DNA of 38,449 nt, taken from contig NZ_FQVW01000029.1 in assembly GCF_900129485.1 (NCBI RefSeq), positions 1 to 38,449 of the forward strand, written 5' to 3'. Every line of letters starts with the position of its first letter. Position 1 is the stretch's first letter. Shown here piece after piece: positions 16,039-26,500 of this stretch. A program made the translations under genes and the position numbers. A model generated the notes under the pieces. It was not told the origin of the DNA. It did no database searches and was given only the letters and a program-made list of their open reading frames with translations. This DNA comes from Ornithinibacillus halophilus. GTDB taxonomy: Bacteria > Bacillota > Bacilli > Bacillales > Amphibacillaceae.

Positions 16039-16851
16039 ATGTTTTTGCCTACAATCTATTGGCAAGATGGTAAAAGAACTAAGCAGTTTTTGGAGATGTT
16101 AGTAGACGATTTGATGATTGATTATAGTATTACTCAACAAAGTGGAAAATCTAGTAATATAGATTTAGGAGCTAATACTGCAAAGGTTTTGGCTAAATAT
16201 CGTAGTGGTTCTGAAAATATACAACAAATTGAGGGGAAAGTCAGCAAGTCGGATTCGGCCTTATTTAAAGATTTGTATACGATAATGGAAGAAAAAGGAA
16301 TGATTCAAAAATTAATTGGGTTCGATGAGAGTATATGGAACCAATTAAAGTTGGGAGAGTTTGTTGAATTAACAGGTGAGTTCAAACAATCACCAGCCGA
16401 ATTAGTATTTTCAAGTATGATGGATATGCTCGAGCAATTTAAAGGTTTTTTTGAGAGTGCAGAGACTAAAGAAGAATTTGATCTTGCGTCATCGGTGCTT
16501 AGATTTAAAAAAGCTACAATTATTATTCAACCTTATATTGATGAAGAAACAAATTATAAATTCTTCACTTCTTTAGATACAGACAATTTTGTAGAGGATA
16601 GATATGATTTAGAAGGAGAATTTACAATTCTAGCGAAAATAAAAAGAATATATAAACCTCACCAAAAAATCGATCTAGTAAAATTTTTACCGGGAAAACT
16701 AAAAGTTAATAAAAAACAACTTCTTACATTTCTACCTGAAATACAAAAGAGCGATGAGATATTGTTTGAAGTGGATGACATTAATGAAGAGTCCTTTGAA
16801 ATAAAAGGGCCTGTAATCGAATTAACACCTATTGCTATTTATCAAGAATAG
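16039..16851 (+). CDS. Uncharacterised island protein, possibly DUF6414-like
   Basis: A 270-residue soluble protein with no catalytic motif that I can identify. The N-terminus (TIYWQDGKRTKQFLEMLVDD), the middle VELTGEFKQSPAELVFSSMMDMLEQF and the beta-rich C-terminus ending in GPVIELTPIAIYQE recall the DUF6414 family, but I hold this only tentatively. A ribosome binding site (AAAGGGG) precedes the ATG. It ends a four-gene run after the NucS-like, HNH and zinc-ribbon genes, and a strong terminator follows about 170 bases later. Confidence 0.6.
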   Translation: MFLPTIYWQDGKRTKQFLEMLVDDLMIDYSITQQSGKSSNIDLGANTAKVLAKYRSGSENIQQIEGKVSKSDSALFKDLYTIMEEKGMIQKLIGFDESIWNQLKLGEFVELTGEFKQSPAELVFSSMMDMLEQFKGFFESAETKEEFDLASSVLRFKKATIIIQPYIDEETNYKFFTSLDTDNFVEDRYDLEGEFTILAKIKRIYKPHQKIDLVKFLPGKLKVNKKQLLTFLPEIQKSDEILFEVDDINEESFEIKGPVIELTPIAIYQE

Positions 16852-17019
16852 TTTGACATAAGAGTTTCTAAGAGTAAAAACTTATTATAAGGTATTGACA
16901 GATATATCGCAACTCTTATTTATGATCCAATTTGTATGTATTTCCTTAAAGGCGCGTATATATAAAATATTTTGAAGAATATTAGTTTTTGTTTTTTAGT
17001 CTAGTTGTTCTAAACGAAC

Positions 17020-17058
17020 AAAAAAGAAGAAGTTTCTATTCGGAACTTCTTCTTTTTT
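17020..17058. terminator. Strong bidirectional rho-independent terminator
   Basis: A perfect 15-base-pair stem (AAAAAAGAAGAAGTT / AACTTCTTCTTTTTT) with a nine-base loop. A-rich and T-rich flanks allow it to work in both directions, for the plus-strand gene before it and the minus-strand EVE-HNH gene after it. The rest of the gap 16852-17156 holds nothing recognisable. Confidence 0.85.
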
Positions 17059-17156
17059 AGTTAGAATTTCAAAATTCTGTATTGTGACATTTACTATGAA
17101 GACTATAAAATAAAAAGATGGAAAATAAGTTAATAAATTCAATTTTATTTTCCTAA

Positions 17157-18017
17157 TCATTTTAGATTAAGTAACATCCCCCTCAACTCCTCAATCCCAT
17201 AAGCCGGCTTCCTCCTGTGTAACATCGCATGACAATTCGGGCAGACTGGGCGTAGGTCTTTGATAGGATCCACCTTATACTCCTTACCAATTGAGCTTAA
17301 TTCGGTTAAATGATGTACATGAATAAAATCTTTGCCAATCTCACCATATAACTCGTAGAAGTTAAAGTCGCAAACGGTGCAGTTGTAACCATAATGGTCT
17401 AAACATCTTTTTCTTGCTAGAAGATTTCGTTCATAAGCATTGACTGTCACCTGCTTCTTTGCACCTTCTAATATTACCTCATCTAAAGCAAACTCCCCAG
17501 GTAGAGTTTCTTTTTCAAGCAAGCTAATAGTCTCATAACCTCCAATTAAATCAGTAATTGTATGGAAAGTTAATGGATTCAATGGCATAGTGGATGCTTG
17601 TTGGCCTCTAACTAAATGTTGATCATACGCATCCGCGGGGAGGTCTAATTCCTCTAATAGAACTGGGTTATCTAATAACGTTTTAACGTAACGGATAGGG
17701 ACTCTATATTTTTCTTTGTCTCCATCACTTTCTTCTGCCCAATATCCTTTTTTCGTACTTTTCATTAGTTTAGGTTCACCTAGTATTTCAACGATTGCAT
17801 ATACGCCACTTTGAAGGCGATTTCTACCTGCAAGTTCTTTCAAAGTTCGTTTGTCACGCCCAACTCTAATAACTCCAAAATGCCCTTCTTTAAAATAATT
17901 ACGATGAAAGTCAGAAATAGAGAAGGTATCTTCGGTTTCTCCAGAACGGATAAAGTCGTCGATATACCACCTTTTTGGATTACAATAAAATGTCCAATAA
18001 CCAGTAGGCTCCTTCAA
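17157..18017 (-). CDS. EVE-HNH modification-dependent endonuclease
   Basis: A 286-residue protein. The N-terminal EVE domain, a PUA-like fold that reads modified cytosines, starts at GYWTFYCNPKRW (6-17) and continues through FGVIRVGRDKR and the AGRNRLQSGVYAIVEI strand (63-78). The C-terminal HNH domain has Cys213/Cys216, His234-His236 (VHHL), Cys259 and CPNCHAMLH (259-267). This architecture is the one in type IV restriction enzymes such as VcaM4I, which cut DNA containing methyl- or hydroxymethylcytosine. It would complement the type I system downstream by attacking modified phage DNA. AAGGGGGAG lies just upstream of the start on the minus strand. Confidence 0.82.
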   Translation of the reverse strand: MKEPTGYWTFYCNPKRWYIDDFIRSGETEDTFSISDFHRNYFKEGHFGVIRVGRDKRTLKELAGRNRLQSGVYAIVEILGEPKLMKSTKKGYWAEESDGDKEKYRVPIRYVKTLLDNPVLLEELDLPADAYDQHLVRGQQASTMPLNPLTFHTITDLIGGYETISLLEKETLPGEFALDEVILEGAKKQVTVNAYERNLLARKRCLDHYGYNCTVCDFNFYELYGEIGKDFIHVHHLTELSSIGKEYKVDPIKDLRPVCPNCHAMLHRRKPAYGIEELRGMLLNLK

Positions 18018-18249
18018 TTTATACTCCCCCTTAAGTTAGTAATTTTGTGATTATTATATCATCTTTTGTATTAGGAGTGTTTTTATGTTGATTTACCCTT
18101 ATGAACTAAGATGTATTTTTTCTCCAATTCTAGTAAACTAGTAGTAAATACATAATTTTACTATTCAGGGAACTAAATTATATAAAAAAAACACATTTAT
18201 GAGGTAATACGATGAGCAAAAAGTAATTGCTGAACCACATGATTCGACA

Positions 18250-18717
18250 GTGGAGAAAATTGAGACGATAGAGGAGCGGATAACTAAACCTAGAACAGTT
18301 ATTCCGGAGTTTGCTAGAAATGTTCAATCATTCCAAATATCTGATCCTCTCTCATATGTTCTTGAATTCATAAATGAACAAAAGTATTCCCAGTTTCCTA
18401 TTTATAAGGGAGAAGTGTTTGAAGAGCTGTTGACTACAAACGGGATTTCCAATTGGTTAGCAAGTAATATTGAGGAAGATATTATTTCAATAAGAGATGC
18501 AAAAATTGAAGATGTGCTGCCTTTTGAGGAGTATAAATCCAGTTATAAATTCATTAGTCGGGATACTAATATCTTTGAGGCTGAAGAGCTTTTTAAGAAT
18601 AACATAGATGAAGGTGAACGCTTTGAAGCTCTATTCATTACACATAGTGGAAAACAAACCGAAAAATTACTAGGTATTATTACTTCTTGGGATATTATTG
18701 ATATTCCTAAGGTGTAA
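18250..18717 (+). CDS. CBS-domain protein with disrupted 5' end
   Basis: The open frame gives a 155-residue protein with two CBS motifs (about 25-65 and 95-150; SQFPIY and GIITSWDI are typical). CBS pairs bind adenine nucleotides and act as sensors. The open frame has only a poor GTG start at 18250. A good start exists upstream: GAGGTAATACG-ATG at 18212, reading Met-Ser-Lys-Lys and then TAA. One extra A in the A5 run at 18218-18222 would join that start in frame to KVIAEPHDSTVEK and on to this protein. So the gene has probably lost one base, naturally or by sequencing error, or switches by slippage. Confidence 0.65.
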   Translation: MEKIETIEERITKPRTVIPEFARNVQSFQISDPLSYVLEFINEQKYSQFPIYKGEVFEELLTTNGISNWLASNIEEDIISIRDAKIEDVLPFEEYKSSYKFISRDTNIFEAEELFKNNIDEGERFEALFITHSGKQTEKLLGIITSWDIIDIPKV

Positions 18718-18983
18718 TTTTTAGAAGGGACGTGGGGACATAAAAACTGTTTTGTATTTAACGTTATTATTATTAGTATTAGAAACCAATCCCACAGTTC
18801 CAAAGTCCAAATATTGGACTTTTCTCAGTTGGTGAATTATAGATATATGGTCTTATGATAATTAAGAAAATTTATAATTAAATTGTTAAGACATTATTAA
18901 AAAGTGGTTTTATAGGTAAAAAAATTTAGAAGAGTTTATTTAAGATGTTATTGTTGAATTTGTTAAAAGAAAGGGGTATTAAT

Positions 18984-19580
18984 ATGACCAATAGTTTAGG
19001 GGGATCTTGGTATTCAAGTATAGTAACATTTAAAAGAGTATCTTATAAATGTGGATATTGTGGGAAAGCTGCTGGGCCATCAAGTGGATATAAATGCCAA
19101 AATCAAGATGGGAAAAATACTTTTGCATATATTTATATTTGTCCTAATTGTAATAAACCGACATTTAAAAAGTATTCATCAGATGAACAAGTACCTGGTG
19201 AATTATTAGGTAATAATATAGAATTTTTACCTAATGATATAGAGCAATTGTACAACGAAACAAGAAACTGTATTTCTGTTAATGCGTTTACCTCCGCTGT
19301 TTTGTCCTGTAGAAAAATGTTGATGAATATTTCAGTATCGCAGGGAGCAGAAGCAGGGAAGAGCTTTGCTTATTATGTGGATTATTTAGAGGAAAATTAT
19401 TATATTCCGCCTAATAGCAGAGAATGGGTTGATATTATTAGAAAAAAGGGAAATGAAGCTACACATGAAATTCCGAGCATAAGTAAAGATGATGCTGTTG
19501 AATTACTGGAGTTTACGGAAATGTTACTTAGATTTGTTTATGAACTTCCAGGTAAGATGATAAAGTACAAAAAGAAATAA
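18984..19580 (+). CDS. DUF4145-type protein with N-terminal zinc ribbon
   Basis: A 198-residue protein. The N-terminus has two CXXC knuckles, CGYC (23-26) and CPNC (53-56), forming a likely zinc ribbon. The C-terminal helical region (about 95-185; NAFTSAVLSCRKMLM ... IRKKGNEATH) matches the DUF4145 fold, often found beside or inside restriction systems and related to HEPN-like helical domains. No catalytic RxxxxH ribonuclease motif is obvious. ATG 18984 has AAAGGGG seven bases upstream. It lies some 200 bases before the hsd operon in the same direction, so it may be an accessory factor of it. Confidence 0.75.
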   Translation: MTNSLGGSWYSSIVTFKRVSYKCGYCGKAAGPSSGYKCQNQDGKNTFAYIYICPNCNKPTFKKYSSDEQVPGELLGNNIEFLPNDIEQLYNETRNCISVNAFTSAVLSCRKMLMNISVSQGAEAGKSFAYYVDYLEENYYIPPNSREWVDIIRKKGNEATHEIPSISKDDAVELLEFTEMLLRFVYELPGKMIKYKKK

Positions 19581-19785
19581 AATATTTAATTAATGGGAAA
19601 GATTCTAATAAAATAGCAGTTCGCCAAATCGTTAGTATAAACAAAGCAAACTAAAATCAACCTATTTCCCATTTCTTCAAGTAACGACTAAAATAGATAG
19701 TAAAGAATTACATAGCACAGATTCTCATAAATGACCTTTTAAAAACTTTGAATAAGAAAGAATGCACAAGCAGGGAGGAAAAGAA

Positions 19786-22347
19786 ATGATTACTTCAGAT
19801 GATATTAAAAGAAGACTATGGGATGGTGCCAATGACCTTCGTGGTTCTATGGATGCCAGCCGTTATAAAGATTATATGTTAGGGTTAATGTTCTATAAAT
19901 TCCTTAGTGATAAAACACTTGAGACATTTGTAAAAACAAGTGGTGCTAAGGGGAATGAGCAAGAAATTGTCCAAGCTTATGAAGAGGCTTATGCAAGTTA
20001 TGGAGACAATCTCATTAATATGATTCAAAATGTCCTTGGATATTATGTTTTACCTAAACACTTATACCAGACATGGTTAAAAGATATTCGTGAAGGAACA
20101 TTCGAATTAGAGAAGGTAACAGAGAGCTTACAAAGTTTCGAACGTACGGTTGCAACAACTGGAGATATCGATGACTTTAAAGGGCTTTTTTCTAGTTCTA
20201 CGATTGATTTAACAGACACTGCTTTAGGCAGTAACTTGAACGCTCGAAGTAAAAACATCCGTAAATTAATTGAATTATTCGCCGATCTAAATATGGTTGC
20301 TCTCCAAAAAGGTGATGTGTTAGGAGATGCTTACGAATATTTAATCGGTCAGTTTGCGATGGAATCGGGAAAGAAAGCTGGAGAGTTCTATACGCCACGT
20401 CAAGTAAGTGAAGTCATGGCACAAATTGTTGCTAAAACTACGAAGGTAAAATCGATTTATGACCCTACTGTTGGATCGGGTTCATTACTTTTAACGGTTA
20501 GTCGATATTTAACAGAAGATAATCGAAAAGATCTCCATTACTATGGACAAGAAAAGAATACAGCTACATATAACTTAACACGAATGAATTTATTATTACA
20601 TGGTGTTCGACCAGAAAAAATGACGGTGAAAAATGGTGATACATTAGGACAAGATTGGCCTGAAGATCCAGAACGTCCTAATGAAGGTGTTCAGTTTGAT
20701 GCGGTCGTGATGAATCCACCATACTCCGTTAAAAATTGGAATCAAGAAGATTTAAAAGTAACAGACCCACGTTTTGAAATTGCTGGGGTTTTACCACCAG
20801 ATTCTAAAGGTGATTATGCATTTCTATTACACGGTTTATTCCATTTAGGTCAAGAAGGTACGATGGCCATTGTACTTCCACATGGTGTGTTATTCCGTGG
20901 AGGGGCAGAAGGAGAAATTCGTAAACGACTATTAGAGAAAAACTATATTGATACGGTCATTGGCTTGCCTGATAAATTATTTACCAATACAGGCATCCCT
21001 GTAACTGTGCTGATTTTGAAAAAGAACCGAAAGCTAGATGATCCTGTTCTTATGATTGATGCTTCAAAATCGTTTGTAAAAGAAGGAAAGCAAAACGTAT
21101 TACAAGAAAAGGATATCGCTAAAATTGTTGATACATATATCGAACGCACGAGTGAACCTGGGTATAGTTATAAAGCAACTAAAAAAGACATCATAGAAAA
21201 TGAATACAATTTAAATATCCCACGTTATATTGAAGCGGTAGAAGAAGATATTGCCCATGATGTGGATGCACATTTGTATGGTGGCATCCCATTAAGCCAA
21301 ATTAATACACTAACAGTTCTACACGACATGACGAAAGACGTTTTATATAATGCGCTTACTGAAGTCCGCCCAGGTTATGTAGAATTAACACAATCAGTTG
21401 AAGACTTAACAGAAAAAGTGTTAACAGATGAAAACGTACAAAAACAAATCAACTCATTAACAGAAGTAACGAAAGTCTATATGGATACATATTGGGAAAA
21501 GTTAAAGACAGTGGCTGATGTAAATGATATTGAACCGTTAAAAGAAGAAATGTTATCGGAAATTAAACAGCTATTAAAACAATTTAATCACGTTAGCACG
21601 TATGATGGTTATCAAATTATTGCGGAATTGTGGGGAAATACACTGTCCCAAGATTCAGAGAAAATTGCGATTAGTGACTTTTATACAGTAGGAAAAACAC
21701 GTGAAGCGAATATGGTAACAAAAGGTTCTGGTAAAACGAAGCGAACAGAACAGGATGGTTGGGTTGGTGCAATTGTCCCAAATGAACTTATATTAAAGGA
21801 ACTCTATACAGAAGAACTACATGATGCAGAAACACAAAAAGAAGCTTTAGCAGCTATTAATGATGAAATAAATGAACTCGTTGAAGCAGCAAAAGTAGAA
21901 GAAAGTGACGAATCACAAATTTTGGGAGATACATTAAATGCTAGAGAAGACGACTTTACTTTATCAGCGATAAAAGCAGAATTAAAGAAGGTTGCAAAAG
22001 ATACAGATGAATATGTTTTATTAGATAAGGTTAAAAAACTATTGGATGAAAGATCATCTTTAACCAAAGCAATTCGAGAAAAAGAAAAAGCATTAACTGA
22101 ACAAGTTGAAGAAAGAATAGAAAACTTATCGAATGAAGAAATCGATCAACTCATGTATAAAAAGTGGTTTGGTCAATTAACTGGAGACATCACAAAACTT
22201 GTAGAAGTACCTCTTAAAAATGAACTGGATACATTGAAAGAGTTAAAGGAAAGATATGCTGATACGTTAGAAACAATTGAGAAAGAAAGTAAATCACTAG
22301 AGGAACAATTTGAAGCAATGCTGCAAGAATTGGTGGTGACGGAATAA
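19786..22347 (+). CDS. hsdM: Type I restriction-modification methyltransferase subunit
   Basis: An 853-residue N6-adenine DNA methyltransferase. The N-terminal HsdM helical domain spans about 1-145. The catalytic domain has FYTPRQV before the AdoMet motif DPTVGSGSLLL (226-236) and the active-site NPPY at 310-313. HsdM is usually about 500-550 residues. Here about 350 extra residues follow, largely helical and charged, including coiled-coil-like stretches near 680-850. HsdM pairs with HsdS to methylate host sites and with HsdR to cut unmethylated DNA. The ATG at 19786 has GGAGG seven bases upstream. Its stop overlaps the hsdS start (TAATG), implying coupled translation. Confidence 0.93.
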   Translation: MITSDDIKRRLWDGANDLRGSMDASRYKDYMLGLMFYKFLSDKTLETFVKTSGAKGNEQEIVQAYEEAYASYGDNLINMIQNVLGYYVLPKHLYQTWLKDIREGTFELEKVTESLQSFERTVATTGDIDDFKGLFSSSTIDLTDTALGSNLNARSKNIRKLIELFADLNMVALQKGDVLGDAYEYLIGQFAMESGKKAGEFYTPRQVSEVMAQIVAKTTKVKSIYDPTVGSGSLLLTVSRYLTEDNRKDLHYYGQEKNTATYNLTRMNLLLHGVRPEKMTVKNGDTLGQDWPEDPERPNEGVQFDAVVMNPPYSVKNWNQEDLKVTDPRFEIAGVLPPDSKGDYAFLLHGLFHLGQEGTMAIVLPHGVLFRGGAEGEIRKRLLEKNYIDTVIGLPDKLFTNTGIPVTVLILKKNRKLDDPVLMIDASKSFVKEGKQNVLQEKDIAKIVDTYIERTSEPGYSYKATKKDIIENEYNLNIPRYIEAVEEDIAHDVDAHLYGGIPLSQINTLTVLHDMTKDVLYNALTEVRPGYVELTQSVEDLTEKVLTDENVQKQINSLTEVTKVYMDTYWEKLKTVADVNDIEPLKEEMLSEIKQLLKQFNHVSTYDGYQIIAELWGNTLSQDSEKIAISDFYTVGKTREANMVTKGSGKTKRTEQDGWVGAIVPNELILKELYTEELHDAETQKEALAAINDEINELVEAAKVEESDESQILGDTLNAREDDFTLSAIKAELKKVAKDTDEYVLLDKVKKLLDERSSLTKAIREKEKALTEQVEERIENLSNEEIDQLMYKKWFGQLTGDITKLVEVPLKNELDTLKELKERYADTLETIEKESKSLEEQFEAMLQELVVTE

Positions 22348-23567
22348 TGAAAAATAAGTTAGTTCCGAAGAGAAGGTTTAAAGAATTTAAAGAAGTGTGG
22401 AAAACAGTAAAGATTAAAGATTGCATTTATTATATAAAAGGTTTTGCGTTTAAATCAAGGTATTATCGAAAGGAAGGTATACGAATAATCAGAGTTTCTG
22501 ACCTAGGAACTACTGAAATTATTGATAATAATGAAAAGATATTTATCGATAGAGTTTATCAAAGGAAGTACGAAGCTTACAAATTAAATTTAGGGGATAT
22601 TATAATTACTACTGTCGGTTCAAAAGCTGAGCTTAAAGAATCAGCCGTAGGAAGACCAATATTAGTGAAGAGGCATAATCAAGGATTATTGAATCAGAAT
22701 TTGGTGAAGTTATCTCCGATAAATGATTATGATTCTTATTTTATTTATGGAAATTTATTAAAGAGAAGATATGTAGACTATATAAGAAGCATTGAGAGAG
22801 GGAATGCAAATCAAGCAAATATTACTATAAATGATTTGTGGGAATACAATATTAATCATGGTTCTACATTAGAACAACAAAAAATCGGTGAGTTTTTTAA
22901 GGTTTTAGATGAAAGAATCGCAAATCAAGAACGAAAAGTCGCTAAAGTAAAAGCATTAAAGTCTGCATATTTAACCGAAATGTTTCCACTAGAAGGCGAA
23001 ACGGTACCGAAAAGAAGGTTTAAAGAATTTGAAGGCGAATGGGTTGAATCAAAATTAGGTGACTTAGTTGAAATTACAATGGGTCATTCACCTAAATCTT
23101 CATCATATACAAGTGATAGGTCTAAATATATTCTTGTTCAAGGTAATGCAGATATGAAGAAAAATAGAGTTACTCCACGTATATGGACTACCCAACTCAC
23201 AAAAATGGCTAATAAGAGAGACCTGATTCTAACTGTTAGAGCACCAGTAGGAGAGGTGGGGAAAACAGATTATGATGTTGTTTTAGGGCGAGGAGTTGCT
23301 GGAATTAAAGGAAATGAGTTTATATTTCAGTATTTAATAAAACTGAAAATGGAAGGCTATTGGGAAAGATTAAGTACAGGATCTACATTTGATTCAGTTA
23401 ATTCAGACGATATCAATGAAGTAATTTTATTTGTCCCTTCGCATGAAGAACAACAAAAAATAGGTCAATTCTTCAAAAACTTAGATAACCAAATTACAAC
23501 CGAAGAAAAAAAGCTAGAAAAGCTAAAGAAAATGAAAGAGGCTTATTTAGAGGAAATGTTTGTGTAG
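22347..23567 (+). CDS. hsdS: Type I restriction specificity subunit
   Basis: A 406-residue HsdS with two target recognition domains (about 15-150 and 225-355), each followed by a conserved helical spacer: QQKIGEFFKVLDERI...LTEMF and QQKIGQFFKNLDNQI...LEEMF. The N-terminus of each half repeats VPKRRFKEF, and the DNA repeats too (22362-22388 and 23004-23030, with 18 identical bases). Such internal repeats allow recombination or exchange of recognition domains, so the target site can change. The protein is complete. The first recognition domain is strikingly AT-rich, as expected for an exchanged module. Confidence 0.93.
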   Translation: MKNKLVPKRRFKEFKEVWKTVKIKDCIYYIKGFAFKSRYYRKEGIRIIRVSDLGTTEIIDNNEKIFIDRVYQRKYEAYKLNLGDIIITTVGSKAELKESAVGRPILVKRHNQGLLNQNLVKLSPINDYDSYFIYGNLLKRRYVDYIRSIERGNANQANITINDLWEYNINHGSTLEQQKIGEFFKVLDERIANQERKVAKVKALKSAYLTEMFPLEGETVPKRRFKEFEGEWVESKLGDLVEITMGHSPKSSSYTSDRSKYILVQGNADMKKNRVTPRIWTTQLTKMANKRDLILTVRAPVGEVGKTDYDVVLGRGVAGIKGNEFIFQYLIKLKMEGYWERLSTGSTFDSVNSDDINEVILFVPSHEEQQKIGQFFKNLDNQITTEEKKLEKLKKMKEAYLEEMFV

Positions 23568-23582
23568 AGAGGAGGCTATTCA

Positions 23583-26500
23583 ATGAGTAATGGGCGAAAG
23601 AATGCGACGGAAAAAGCTTTTCAAGATAAGTTCGTTGCAAAACTACAACAATACAAATGGAAAGCACCAGATTTTCTAAATGGAAATAATCAAAAAGTAA
23701 CGGTACAAGATTTAGTCAATCATTGGCGTGGGGAACTTAACCGAATGAATGCGGATGTCTTGGAAAGTGTTCCTTTAACAGATAATGAATTTGCACAAGT
23801 GATGGCAAAAGTATCGCAAATTGAAAACAGTTATGAAGCGGCAAAGTTATTAGCAATGGAACAATCAACTGGGAAAATTGATGGCATTTATCGAGATTCT
23901 CATCCAGACGTGACACGTGAACAGATTACATTGACCATCTTTAAAAAAGCACAAGTACGTGGTGGAGATTCGAGTTACAATATCGCGAGAGAAGTAGAAA
24001 CACGGAATGGAAATCGTTTTGATATTGTTTTACTCATTAATGGTCTACCACTCATTAATATTGAACAAAAGCGTACAGACAAATCGTTAGAAGAAGCATT
24101 TAATCAGTTTAAACGGTATTATGCAGACGGTGAATATGTGAATAATTTCATGGCATTTTCACAAATGATGGTGATGACATCAGAAGTAGCTACACGTTAC
24201 TTTGCGACACCAAAGTCAATTAAAGCTTTTAATCCAAGCTTTGTTTTTCATTGGGCAGACAAATATAATAAACCGATTAATCATTGGGAAGATGTCATTG
24301 GTCACTTCCTAATGATACCGATGGCACATCAAATGGTTGGCGATTATTTAGTCATTGATGAAGCAAGAGAAGAAGAAAATCGTAAACATATGTTATTACG
24401 CTCTTATCAAGTACATGCCTTGCAAGCTGTCGAAGGTGCTGCCCTAGGCTGGGATAATGATGATAAAATTCCTCATGGTGGTTTTGTTTGGCATACAACA
24501 GGTTCTGGTAAGACGATTACGAGTTTTAAAACAGCTTTATTTTTATCGACTAGAGCAGGATTTGATAATGTTGTCTTTTTAGTAGACCGGAAAGAACTCG
24601 ACAGTCGTACGAGTGATAATTTCAAAGCATATGCACAATACGAATCAGTAGCCGTTGATGATACATCACATACCTATCAGTTACGTAAACTCTTAACCTC
24701 TACTAGTACTGGTATCGTTGTAACGACAACATTTAAATTAAATAATCTTGTGAAAGATTTAATCGAAGCGAAGGATGAAAGTTTAGCAAATAAGAAAATC
24801 GTCTTTATTATTGATGAAGCTCACCGAACGACAATGGGTGACATGATGGTATCCATTAAAAATTACTTCCGAAAAAATGGTCTGTTTTATGGTTTTACTG
24901 GGACACCCTTATTTGACGAGAATAAGATTAAAGGAATGATCAATGAGAAGAGTGAACTCATTGATACAACAGAAAAGCTTTTCGGACCACTATTGCATCA
25001 ATATACGATAGATGAAGCAATTGCAGATAAAAACGTATTAGGCTTTCATGTTGACTACATAAATACCGGAGAATTTGAAAGTTACGATACATTACGCGAG
25101 CAAATTGTGGAATATAAACTAGCTGAACAACCTGATACACCGAAAAGAAAACTCGAACGAGAAGTATATGAACTTTCTGAGTTAGAAGTAGAAAAGGAAG
25201 CAAAAAAACGCAAATTATTGTTTTATCATGATGAGACACATATCCCGAGAGTAGTTGAGGAAATATTAAACAACTGGGAAGATCAATCACAACATAAGAT
25301 TTTCAATGCCATTTTAACGGTCGCATTCAAGCATCGAGTAATTGCTTACTATGAAGAATTTAAAAAGCAATTAGCAGAACGTGATGATGTTGCGATTAAC
25401 GTGGCGATGACATTTAGTTTTGGAACAGATGCAGATAGAGAACCTACCGACCCAGAACTAATTAAAACGATGTTTAAAGATTATGCAGCATTCACTGGAA
25501 TTGAATATGCTTACGGTGATAAACGACGAGGTGAGGATGCATATTATGAAGATGTCGTTGAACGAGCAACACACGGTGGAAGTGGTCGGAATCCGAAAAA
25601 CATTGACCTTGTTATTGTTGCCGATCAGTTACTGACAGGTTATGATTCTAAATTCATTAATACGTTATATGTGGATCGTTCACTTGCACTACAAGGATTA
25701 ATTCAAGCTTATTCACGCACAAACCGAATTTATGGGAAGGAAAAGGAATTTGGGACGATTGTCAACTTCCAGTACCCAAGAATAACGGAAGAAACAGTAA
25801 ATGATGCCCTAATTTTATATGGAAGTGGCGGAAAGAATAGTAAAGCAATTGTAGAACCTTATCCTGAAGCAGTAGATGAATTTGTAAAATCTTCACAAGA
25901 AGTGATGGAGATTTTACAAGATCCAACGGCATGGCAAGCCTTAGAAAAAGATGACGAGGCAAAGGAAATCTTCGTAAAAGCTTTTAAAAAGGCGAACAGT
26001 CAACTAAATACGATTCAGCAATATTATGAATTTGCTTGGGTAGACGAAGCATTCGGTATAACAGAGCATGAGTGGATGCGTTATGTCGGTGCATATCGTA
26101 ACGTAACGAGAGATGATAATCCGGACGATGATCCAGAAGATCTACCAATATTACCATTAGGTGAAGCAAAGCTAGCTGGTACCCAAAAAATTGATGCGTA
26201 TTATATTATTCAATTAATCGGGGATAAAGCCACTTCAACAGATGGAAAACAAACAGTGGATGCAGAAACCTTACGTATTATTTATCAACATATTGAAGAA
26301 TTAAGTAATATGGGTGATTTTGATCAAGCAGAGCTACTGAAGCAATTTGTTGAAGAGGAATTAGAACCTGGAAATGTATCAAGTGATATGAACTTTGATG
26401 TTGCATATGAAGAATGGAAGCGAAGCAAGTTAAAAAATGAAATTTATAAAGTGTCCCGAGAGTGGGGGCTTAATGAAGTAATTTTTGAGAAATCGGTAGA

